Below are positions 1-5,130 of a DNA stretch of 17,192 nt, one piece after another; within the stretch, counting starts at the first letter, position 1; each line of letters starts with the position of its first letter. This DNA is from Vicinamibacteria bacterium (GTDB taxonomy: Bacteria > Acidobacteriota > Vicinamibacteria > Vicinamibacterales > UBA2999). The notes under the pieces were generated by a model, which ran no database searches, was not told where the DNA came from, and saw only the letters and a program-made list of their open reading frames with translations. The stretch is taken from positions 1 to 17,192 of the forward strand of contig JAICQE010000090.1 of the NCBI GenBank assembly GCA_025938035.1, in the 5' to 3' direction. Position numbers and translations under genes: made by a program.

Positions 1-175
1 GGATGACGTCGATGAACGGCACGAGCAGGTGAAAGCCGGCGTTCATCGTGGCGTGATAGCGGCCGAGGCGCTCGACGACGTAGGCGCTCTGTTGAGGCAC
101 GACAACGGCGGTCTTGAAGACAACGAAGAGGACAAAGACCGCGATGACGAGGAGAACGATCAGGGCACCATCCAT
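1..175 (-). CDS. Stomatin/QmcA-like SPFH protein, N-terminal part (cut by window edge)
   Basis: Only the first 58 codons are in the window; the gene continues past base 1. The start is ATG at 175-173. The translation opens with a hydrophobic stretch (about residues 4-20, ALIVLLVIAVFVLFVVF) that would be a single N-terminal membrane anchor. Then comes VVPQQSAYVVERLGRYH and a GFHLLVPFIDVI segment, the classic start of an SPFH/prohibitin-fold domain as in QmcA and slipins. These proteins oligomerise on the inner membrane and are linked to membrane-microdomain organisation and membrane protease control. The gene begins 4 bp after the stop of the NfeD-like gene, and the SPFH-NfeD pair is a known conserved operon (qmcA-ybbJ in E. 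coli). Its ribosome site AAAGGAGT lies inside the end of the upstream gene, which implies translational coupling. The family call is secure; the exact subfamily is not. Confidence 0.88.
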   Translation of the reverse strand, partial: MDGALIVLLVIAVFVLFVVFKTAVVVPQQSAYVVERLGRYHATMNAGFHLLVPFIDVI

Positions 176-179
176 CGAA

Positions 180-674
180 TCAGCGACTCCTTTCAGATCT
201 GATGTCCAGTTCCAGACCGCGGACCGCAACCACGCGTGCCCGCTCACCAGGCGCCACCGGAACGGCGTCGACGTTCCGCACCGTCCACGTCGCGCCGCGC
301 ACCTCCGCGCGCCCGTGCTGACCGCCGGCAATCGCCACCAGCGGGATCGCCAGCTCGCCGACGATCGAATCGACCGCTTCAGCGCGCTCGGCGATGTTCA
401 TCCGCTCGAGCAGCGGCTTGCGGAAGAACGCCAGGCAGACGATGGAGAGCACTGAGAACAGACCCCACTGCAGCGCGTCGGACTCGACGAGTCCCATCAC
501 GTCCAGCAGGCCGACGAGCAGCGCCGAGACGGCGAAGAAGATGAAGAAGAAGCCGCCGGGCGTCGCCAGCTCGATCGCGGCCAGCAACAAGCCGAGCAGA
601 ATCCAGTACCACCAGATCATGAGTGAGTCGGCCAGATTAGACACGAAGTCCACGAAGAGATCGAAGAACACCAA
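180..674 (-). CDS. NfeD-like membrane protein (short form)
   Basis: 164 residues. Hydrophobic segments at roughly 18-36 (WWYWILLGLLLAAIE), 42-62 (GFFFIFFAVSALLVGLLDV) and 68-86 form two or three membrane spans. A C-terminal soluble region (about 100-160, beginning DSIVGELAIPLVAIAGGQHG) fits the small beta-barrel (OB-fold) NfeD C-terminal domain. The serine-protease domain of long NfeD proteins is absent, as in the short form that partners slipins and stomatins. The SPFH gene 4 bp downstream strongly supports the call. The start is TTG (674-672) or the GTG immediately after it (671-669); a purine-rich GGGAGGGGAGG just upstream (about 681-691) serves either. The gene follows tadA by about 60 bp with a dispersed repeat in the gap. 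The partner protein and membrane role are known for the family; nothing here shows the specific process. Confidence 0.88.
   Translation of the reverse strand: MVFFDLFVDFVSNLADSLMIWWYWILLGLLLAAIELATPGGFFFIFFAVSALLVGLLDVMGLVESDALQWGLFSVLSIVCLAFFRKPLLERMNIAERAEAVDSIVGELAIPLVAIAGGQHGRAEVRGATWTVRNVDAVPVAPGERARVVAVRGLELDIRSERSR
186..193 (-). promoter_or_regulatory. Ribosome binding site of the SPFH gene inside the nfeD-like 3' end
   Basis: The minus strand reads AAAGGAGT here, ten bases before the ATG at 175-173. It overlaps the last codons of the NfeD-like gene, whose stop is at 182-180. It fixes the SPFH start and suggests coupled translation of the two membrane partners. Confidence 0.7.
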
Positions 675-697
675 GGTGTGCCTCCCCTCCCGCCTGA

Positions 698-740
698 CCG
701 GCCTTCGTGATCTTCGATTCCTTCGTGCCCTTCGTGTTTA
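698..740. repeat. Dispersed CTTCGTG/CACGAAG-type repeat between tadA and nfeD-like
   Basis: Three CTTCGTG units (703, 721 and 730) plus a degenerate CTTCGAT fill the gap between the tadA stop (740-738) and the NfeD-like ribosome site. On the minus strand it reads CACGAAGGGCACGAAG followed by GATCACGAAG. The same motif recurs at 1975-2014 and 2854-2950, so this is one copy of a dispersed family. The tadA stop codon lies at its edge. Confidence 0.7.
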
Positions 741-1184
741 CCGGCGCTTCTCGCGGAAAAACTGCTGAATCAGCTCTCGGCAATCCGCCTCCAGAACCCC
801 GCCGGTGACCGTGAAACGGTGGTTCAGGCCCGGGATTTCGTGGCCTCGTAGAGTTGATACGAGGGCGCCGGTCCTGGGTTCCAGGGCGCCGAAGACCACC
901 TCGCGGACGCGGGCGTGGACCAGCGCGCCGACGCACATCAGGCACGGTTCGACGGTCACATACAGGGTTGTATCCGTGAGGCGGTAGTTGCCGATGTGCG
1001 CAGCCGCGGCGCGCAGCGCCAGCACCTCGGCGTGCGCGGTGGGATCGACCGCCGCGATCGGCTGATTGAAGGCGCGCGACACAATCTCGCCATCGGAGAC
1101 GAGGACGGCGCCGATCGGCACCTCGCCCGCGGCGAGCGCCAGCCGCGCCTGCGCCAACGCCGCGCGCATGAACGGTTCGTGCAC
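738..1184 (-). CDS. tadA: tRNA-specific adenosine deaminase
   Basis: 148 residues, the usual TadA length. It deaminates adenosine 34 to inosine in the anticodon of tRNA-Arg(ACG), allowing wobble decoding of CGN codons, and acts in the cytoplasm as a dimer. The cytidine/deoxycytidylate deaminase signature is complete: HAEV at 51-54 gives the zinc histidine (H51) and catalytic glutamate (E53), and PCLMC at 80-84 supplies the two zinc cysteines (C81, C84). The N-terminal MRAALAQARLALAAGEVPIGAVLV block is typical. The start is GTG at 1184-1182; an in-frame stop lies 12 bp upstream of it, and ATG at 1169-1167 is the only reasonable alternative. No strong Shine-Dalgarno is visible because upstream sequence is a 9-bp tandem repeat. 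The gene diverges from the HAD hydrolase and is followed by the NfeD/SPFH pair, probably as one transcript. Confidence 0.95.
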   Translation of the reverse strand: MHEPFMRAALAQARLALAAGEVPIGAVLVSDGEIVSRAFNQPIAAVDPTAHAEVLALRAAAAHIGNYRLTDTTLYVTVEPCLMCVGALVHARVREVVFGALEPRTGALVSTLRGHEIPGLNHRFTVTGGVLEADCRELIQQFFREKRR

Positions 1185-1196
1185 GGGGGAATTCTA

Positions 1197-1277
1197 TCGT
1201 TCGGGTCGTTCGGATCGTTCGGGTCGTTCGGATCGTTCGGGTCGTTCGAATCGTTCGGGTCGTTCGAATCGTTCGAG
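1197..1277. repeat. 9-bp tandem repeat array, nine units, between divergent genes
   Basis: Nine uninterrupted units of TCGTTCGNN, ending in order GGG, GGA, GGG, GGA, GGG, GAA, GGG, GAA, GAG. The alternation gives an 18-bp higher-order period. It fills most of the 106 bp between the start codons of tadA (1184, minus) and the HAD hydrolase (1291, plus), leaving about a dozen bases at each end. Because 9 is a multiple of 3, every frame stays open across it, which makes false upstream extensions of the neighbouring ORFs. Confidence 0.95.
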
Positions 1278-1290
1278 TACGATCGTTCTC

Positions 1291-2025
1291 GTGGCGGTCG
1301 AACTCCTGTCGCTCGACGCGGGCGGCGTGCTCATCTTTCCCAATTTCGAGCGAATCAGCGACACGTTCGCGCGGCACGGCATCCACGTGTCGCCCGACGC
1401 GCTCCGCGCCGCCGATCCGCATGGGCGGTTTGCGGTGGACACGGCCGATCGCGTCGCGAACACGAGCGACGCGGATCGCGGGTCGATGTACTTCCGGATC
1501 ATGTTCGAGCGCGCGGGGGTGCCGCCCGACGCGCCGATTCAGGGCGCCCTCGACGAGCTCTGGGCGTATCACACCGAACACAACCTCTGGGAATACGTGC
1601 CGCCCGGCGCGCGCGCCGCGGTCGAGCGTCTGGCGGCGAGCGGCCTGCCGCTGGCAATAGGATCCAACGCCAACGGCATCATTCATCGCGTGTTCGAGCG
1701 GACGGGGCTCAGCCGCTACTTCAGCGTGATCTGCGACTCACACGTCGAAGGCGTCGAGAAGCCGGACCGGCGCTTCTTCGAGATTCTGGTCGCCCGGGCG
1801 GACGGACGCCCGGAGACGACGCTGCACGTCGGCGACCTGTATCACGTGGACGTCGCCGGCGCGCGTGCCGCGGGGCTGCAGGCGATGCTGTTCGATCCGC
1901 ACGATCTGTACGAGGCGTACGACGTCGAGCGCGTGAAAACCCTTGATGAACTCGCGGCGGTCGTCACTCGACTGAACCACGAAGGGCACGAAGATATCGA
2001 AGGGCACGAAGAAAGAACGCCATGA
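1291..2025 (+). CDS. HAD-superfamily hydrolase (subfamily IA type)
   Basis: With a GTG start at 1291 the protein has 244 residues, the normal size for a HAD-IA phosphatase; the substrate cannot be inferred. Motif I is SLDAGGVL (nucleophile D9), with glycine replacing the usual second aspartate, a variant also known in DxGGV-type HADs. Motif II is IGSNANG (S125), motif III is EKP (K157) and motif IV is HVGDLYHVD (D182, D187). Residues 14-110 are a helical cap. The frame is open far upstream only because it reads through a 9-bp repeat array and the antisense of tadA, so the longer ORF is rejected. The last residues (RLNHEGHEDIEGHEERTP) are encoded by a dispersed CACGAAG repeat and are probably not part of the fold. 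The stop overlaps the next start as ATGA at 2022-2025. Confidence 0.87.
   Translation: MAVELLSLDAGGVLIFPNFERISDTFARHGIHVSPDALRAADPHGRFAVDTADRVANTSDADRGSMYFRIMFERAGVPPDAPIQGALDELWAYHTEHNLWEYVPPGARAAVERLAASGLPLAIGSNANGIIHRVFERTGLSRYFSVICDSHVEGVEKPDRRFFEILVARADGRPETTLHVGDLYHVDVAGARAAGLQAMLFDPHDLYEAYDVERVKTLDELAAVVTRLNHEGHEDIEGHEERTP
1975..2014. repeat. Dispersed CACGAAG repeat translated as HAD C-terminal tail
   Basis: The sequence reads AACCACGAAGGGCACGAAG, then ATATCGA, then AGGGCACGAAG. It closely matches the left arm at 2854-2890 (including the ATATCGA spacer) and is the reverse complement of the type at 698-740. It lies inside the coding frame of the HAD gene and just upstream of the next gene's ATG. 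Confidence 0.8.
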
Positions 2026-2822
2026 CGTGGTCTCCTGTCAGCGCCCGCGGCACGATGTTCCTCGCGACCCTCCTCACGGCCATGACCGCCGCGGGCGGCC
2101 AGGACGCGGCGTCGTTTTCAGCCGTGTCCATCAGGCGAAACACGTCGGGCCTTCCCTACAGTCAATCCGCCGATCGGCCTGATGGCCTCGCGCTCATCAA
2201 CGAACGGCTGCGCGATGTCATTCTCTTCGCCTACGGGCTCTACGATTTCCAGCTGACGGGCGACCCGGCCTGGGTGTCGCGCGACCGTTTCGACATCTCC
2301 GCGCGCGCCGAGGGCGCACTGTCGCTCGAGCAGAAACGCGCCCGGCTGCGCCAGCTGCTTGCCGACCGTTTCGGACTGCGGGTGCGCACCGAGAGACGCG
2401 AACAGCCTGTCTATGCGCTGATCCGAGCCGGAACCAGCCCCGGCGCCGGATTGCAGGGCCGCGATTGCACGCGTCCGGGAATCGGAGGCCTCGCCTGCGA
2501 TCGCGGGATCGCGGCAGCCGACGGTGGCGTGATGCGAATGGGCGGAATCCCGATGGCGCGTCTCGCCGCGTTCCTCGGCGGGGTACTCGGCCGCGTGGTC
2601 GTCGACGAAACGACCCTCACGGGACCGTTCGACGTGGATCTGCGGTGGAGACCTGATATCGGATTGAGCCCGGACCTGACGGAGGCAGCGAAGCAACAGA
2701 TCGAGGCGAGACCTGCGCTGCCTGTCGCCCTTCGTGAACAGCTGGGACTCGAGCTGCAATCACGCCGCGCCGCGGTGGAATTGCTCGTCGTCGGAGCGAT
2801 CTCCCCGCCGACAGCTGATTAA
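2022..2822 (+). CDS. TIGR03435 family exported protein, function unknown
   Basis: 266 residues. Two family hallmarks are visible. The first is an N-terminal FSAVSIRRN block (about 32-40), corresponding to the usual FEVASIKPN start of the mature protein. The second is a C-terminal LREQLGLELQSRRAAVELLVV (about 237-257). Between them lie RLRQLLADRFGLRVRTERREQPVYAL and TGPFDVDLRW, also typical. The family occurs in large paralogous sets in soil Acidobacteria such as Solibacter; no biochemical function is established. Residues 10-26 (GTMFLATLLTAMTAAGG) form a weak signal peptide after an arginine. The ATG at 2022 overlaps the HAD stop (ATGA); ATG at 2055 is an alternative that would shorten the signal n-region. 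The ribosome site is weak (AAGAAAG in the repeat), so coupling to the HAD gene is likely. Confidence 0.86.
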   Translation: MTWSPVSARGTMFLATLLTAMTAAGGQDAASFSAVSIRRNTSGLPYSQSADRPDGLALINERLRDVILFAYGLYDFQLTGDPAWVSRDRFDISARAEGALSLEQKRARLRQLLADRFGLRVRTERREQPVYALIRAGTSPGAGLQGRDCTRPGIGGLACDRGIAAADGGVMRMGGIPMARLAAFLGGVLGRVVVDETTLTGPFDVDLRWRPDIGLSPDLTEAAKQQIEARPALPVALREQLGLELQSRRAAVELLVVGAISPPTAD

Positions 2823-2840
2823 GTAAACATCGCGGCGTTT

Positions 2841-2961
2841 GTCACCCGCCTTTAACCACGAAGAGCACGAAGATATCGATGCTCACGAAGAACGTTTTTG
2901 TGAAAGCTGTTCTTCGCGTTCTTCGCGCTCTTCGCCGGCCTTCGTGGTGATGGCGAGTGAC
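2841..2961. repeat. Long imperfect inverted repeat between convergent genes
   Basis: The left arm is GTCACCCGCC, then TTTAACCACGAAGAGCACGAAG. The right arm carries CTTCGCGCTCTTCGCC, then GGCCTTCGTGGTGA and GGCGAGTGAC. The outermost 10 bases pair with one mismatch and the inner CACGAAG/CTTCGTG blocks pair well, with TTTTTGTGAAA near the loop. It lies between the TIGR03435 stop (2822) and the ilvA stop (2965), so it can act as a terminator for both directions. It uses the same units as the repeats at 698-740 and 1975-2014. Confidence 0.75.
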
Positions 2962-2964
2962 ACC

Positions 2965-4491
2965 CTACCCTAAGAAGAATCTGTACGCCGGATTCTCGTG
3001 CTCCTGCGTGTACGGGTATCCGAGCTCCTCGAGGAACTGGCGGAACGCATCGAGGTCCCCATCCGCCACCTCGAACCCGGCCAGCACGCGTCCGAAATCA
3101 GCGCCGTGGTTGCGATAGTGGAACAGGCTGATGTTCCAGCGCCCGCCGAGCTTTTCGAGGAACTGCGTCAGCGCTCCCGGCCGCTCGGGGAACTCGAACC
3201 GGCACAGCCGCTCGCTGCGCACTCCGGGCGCGTGGCCGCCCACCATGTGGCGGACGTGCAGCTTGGCCATCTCGTTGCCGGTGAGATCGACCGTCTCGTA
3301 GCCGGCAGACGTCAGCTGCGCGGCCAGGCGGGCGCCGTCCTGCCGCGACTCGGTCGCGACGCCAACGAAGATGTGCGCCTGGTCGCGGCTGGCGAGGCGG
3401 TAGTTGAACTCGGTGACGGTCCGCCGCCCGATCACGGAACAGAACTCGCGGAAGGCGCCGGGCCGTTCGGGAATAGTCACGGCAAGCAGCGCTTCGCGCG
3501 CTTCTCCGACTTCGGCGCGCTCGGCGACGAACCGCAGCCGATCGAAGTTGATGTTCGCGCCGCTCAGCACCGCGACCAGCGACTGATTGCGCGCACCCTG
3601 CCGTTCGACCCACGCCTTCAACCCGGCGGCAGCCAGCGCTCCGGCGGGCTCCATCACGGATCGCGTGTCGTCGAAGACGTCCTTGATCGCCGCGCAGATT
3701 TCGTCGTTCGTCACCCGGACGACCTCGTCCACCGTCTGCTGCACGATGGCAAACGTGCGCTCGCCGACTTCGCGCACCGCGACGCCGTCCGCGAAGATGC
3801 CCACGTGGTCGAGCTGCACCCGCCGCCCAACGGCCAGCGAACGATACATCGCGTCGGCCTCGAACGGCTCGACGCCGATGATCTTCACACCGGGATGCAG
3901 CGCCTTGATGTAGCCGGCGATGCCGGAAATCAATCCGCCGCCGCCCACGGGCACGAACACCGCCGACAGCCGATCCTGGCTGTGACGCAGGATCTCGGCC
4001 CCGACCGTTCCCTGTCCCGCGATGACGAGCGGGTCGTCGAACGGGTGGATGAAGGTCATTCCCGTCTGCTCGATCAGCGTGTCGCAATGCGCCTTGGCGT
4101 CCGCATAGCTGTCGCCGGACAGCACGACCTCGGCGCCCATGGCGCGCACGGCGTCCACCTTGATCTGCGGCGTCGTCTGCGGCATCACGATGACGGCACG
4201 CAGCTTGAGAACTTTCGCCGAATAGGCCACGCCCTGCGCGTGGTTGCCGGCGCTGGCCGCGATGATGCCGCGTGAGCGCTCGCGATCCGTGAGGTGCGCG
4301 ACCTTGTTATAGGCGCCGCGGAGCTTGAAGCTGAAAATCGGCTGCAGATCCTCGCGCTTGAAGAGCACCTCGTTGCCGAGCCGTTCTGAGAGCCGCGGCG
4401 CCGCATCGAGCGGCGTCTCGCGCGCCACGTCGTAGACGCGGCTCGTGAGCACGTCGTGGAGGAGCTGGGTCAGTTCGGCGGTCACGAGCAC
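2965..4491 (-). CDS. ilvA: Threonine ammonia-lyase (threonine deaminase), biosynthetic type
   Basis: 508 residues from GTG at 4491 (GTG at 4485 is equally possible), close to the 514 of E. coli IlvA. It converts L-threonine to 2-oxobutyrate and ammonia, the first committed step of isoleucine synthesis, in the cytoplasm. The fold-type II PLP domain is complete: SFKLRGA with the Schiff-base lysine K56, ASAGNHAQG at 79-87 and the phosphate loop GGGG at 183-186. After about residue 325 come two ACT-like regulatory modules, each with an ERPGA motif (IPERPGAFREF and FPERPGALTQFLEKL), the hallmark of the isoleucine-inhibited, valine-activated form. The ORF is open upstream to 4626, but those codons cover a hairpin and do not resemble the family. 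No ilv or leu partner genes are adjacent. There is no clear Shine-Dalgarno. Confidence 0.96.
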   Translation of the reverse strand: MLVTAELTQLLHDVLTSRVYDVARETPLDAAPRLSERLGNEVLFKREDLQPIFSFKLRGAYNKVAHLTDRERSRGIIAASAGNHAQGVAYSAKVLKLRAVIVMPQTTPQIKVDAVRAMGAEVVLSGDSYADAKAHCDTLIEQTGMTFIHPFDDPLVIAGQGTVGAEILRHSQDRLSAVFVPVGGGGLISGIAGYIKALHPGVKIIGVEPFEADAMYRSLAVGRRVQLDHVGIFADGVAVREVGERTFAIVQQTVDEVVRVTNDEICAAIKDVFDDTRSVMEPAGALAAAGLKAWVERQGARNQSLVAVLSGANINFDRLRFVAERAEVGEAREALLAVTIPERPGAFREFCSVIGRRTVTEFNYRLASRDQAHIFVGVATESRQDGARLAAQLTSAGYETVDLTGNEMAKLHVRHMVGGHAPGVRSERLCRFEFPERPGALTQFLEKLGGRWNISLFHYRNHGADFGRVLAGFEVADGDLDAFRQFLEELGYPYTQEHENPAYRFFLG

Positions 4492-4508
4492 AGCGTTAAT
4501 TTTAGTGG

Positions 4509-4527
4509 ACGGGCAGCGGCTGCCCGT
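4509..4527. promoter_or_regulatory. Hairpin just upstream of ilvA
   Basis: ACGGGCAG-CGG-CTGCCCGT is a perfect 8-bp stem with a 3-base loop, ending 17 bases before the GTG at 4491 on the minus strand. A second CTGCCCGT lies at about 4553-4560 and could compete for pairing. It may be a protein-binding operator, a leader structure or a dispersed palindrome; there is no peptide rich in isoleucine codons and no T-box-like sequence to decide. Confidence 0.4.
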
Positions 4528-4672
4528 GGGTGCGTATGAGAAACGGTCATGACTGCCCGTTCTGACATAGCCAAACCGACGTGCGGGCCGCGTCGTGGGC
4601 AAACAACTGCCGTCCCGGCCAGACACCCAAAGCCAAAATCACCGATCCGCCCAATTTAGTTCCATCCACAAT

Positions 4673-4688
4673 AGGCATGTTGTTTGCT
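4673..4688 (+). promoter_or_regulatory. Possible sigma-54-type promoter
   Basis: AGGCATGTTGTTTGCT fits TGGCACG-N4-TTGCW with two mismatches, and the invariant GG and GC are exactly 10 bases apart (4674-4675 and 4686-4687). It points toward the small ORF at 4711, with a start of transcription expected near 4698-4700. The short leader this gives and the lack of a visible activator site keep confidence low. The rest of the 220 bp between ilvA and 4711 holds only the ilvA hairpin. Confidence 0.3.
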
Positions 4689-4710
4689 GTCAATACGTTA
4701 GACCCACCAA

Positions 4711-5031
4711 ATGGACCGGGAACGCACGAGTAAACGGAAGAGTATCGCTGACGAGCCGCCGCGTAGCGAACACCGCGACAACCGCCGTGGCGATGGTCGC
4801 AGTGATGAAACAGCCTCCGTCCGTCTCATTCGCAAGTACGCCGAAATGATCGATGGCGTCAGTCTCGAAGATGCGGAAGTCGGCGATCGACTGGAACTGC
4901 CCAAACGCGATGCGGATGTCCTGATTGCCGAAGGGTGGGCCGAACGCGCGGCCGATGAGCGCCGCGTTCGTCCGCTCCCTGGCCGCGCCCACGCCGCCGA
5001 CAACTCCCGCCGCCGGAAGCGAAAAAGCTAG
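4711..5031 (+). CDS. Small uncharacterised protein with charged N-terminus
   Basis: 106 residues. The first 30 are very hydrophilic and basic/acidic (many R, K, D, E). The core at about 37-80 (SVRLIRKYAEMIDGVSLEDAEVGDRLELPKRDADVLIAEGWAERA, read as two parts: RLIRKYAEMIDGV and VGDRLELP, then DADVLIAEGWAE) has the look of a short conserved domain seen in many bacterial hypothetical proteins of the form RLIRK...GVDL...GD..dLp...A..LiaEGWAE. No function is known to me. The basic C-terminal tail (RRRKRKS) is low complexity. A 121-residue frame exists on the other strand, but the plus-strand product has the family-like motif and hydrophilic periodicity of a real protein. The start lacks a Shine-Dalgarno, so a downstream start is possible. 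Confidence 0.65.
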   Translation: MDRERTSKRKSIADEPPRSEHRDNRRGDGRSDETASVRLIRKYAEMIDGVSLEDAEVGDRLELPKRDADVLIAEGWAERAADERRVRPLPGRAHAADNSRRRKRKS

Positions 5032-5069
5032 CCTGCTCGAACCGCGTCGTATCATAGCGCCCTATTTAT

Positions 5070-5096
5070 GTGCCTCCCGCCTGAAGGCGGAGGCAC
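5070..5096. repeat. Palindrome upstream of the PQQ dehydrogenase
   Basis: GTGCCTCCCGCC-TGAA-GGCGGAGGCAC pairs along 11 bp with one bulged C. It sits 26 bases upstream of the gene's GGAGGAG. It belongs to the CCGCCTTNAGGCGG-like group of short palindromes that also occurs at 13461-13478, and its position suggests a dispersed element, a leader hairpin or a terminator of the small upstream gene. Confidence 0.7.
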
Positions 5097-5121
5097 GGTC
5101 GAGGCGGAAGCTACGTCTTCT

Positions 5122-5128
5122 GGAGGAG
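5122..5128 (+). promoter_or_regulatory. Ribosome binding site fixing the PQQ dehydrogenase start
   Basis: GGAGGAG followed by CA and ATG at 5131. It selects this ATG over the longer open frame from 5068, and the protein from 5131 begins with a good signal peptide. Confidence 0.8.
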
Positions 5129-5130
5129 CA

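Noticed and set aside
1197..1277. CRISPR-like array
   Set aside because: Units are 9 bp without spacers, so it is a simple tandem repeat.
1066..1290. Extension of the HAD hydrolase frame back to 1066 (319 residues)
   Set aside because: The extra part is the antisense of tadA plus the 9-bp repeat array (RSGRSD-type peptide), with no likeness to the family; GTG 1291 gives the standard HAD length and motif I position.
637..1686. 349-residue minus-strand open frame across tadA, the repeat array and the HAD gene
   Set aside because: It overlaps two well-supported genes in other frames, contains repeat peptide RTIRTTRTI and arginine-rich low complexity, typical of high-GC shadow frames.
2998..4275. 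425-residue plus-strand frame opposite ilvA
   Set aside because: The complete ilvA with catalytic and ACT motifs occupies the other strand; the plus frame has no family motif and shadow-like composition.
4500..4710. T-box or isoleucine leader peptide for ilvA
   Set aside because: No T-box sequence and no short ORF rich in isoleucine codons was visible; only a simple hairpin is present.
4690..5055. 121-residue minus-strand frame opposite the small plus ORF
   Set aside because: The plus product carries a conserved-looking RLIRK...LIAEGWAE block; the minus frame shows only chance hydrophobic runs, although the choice is less certain than for larger genes.
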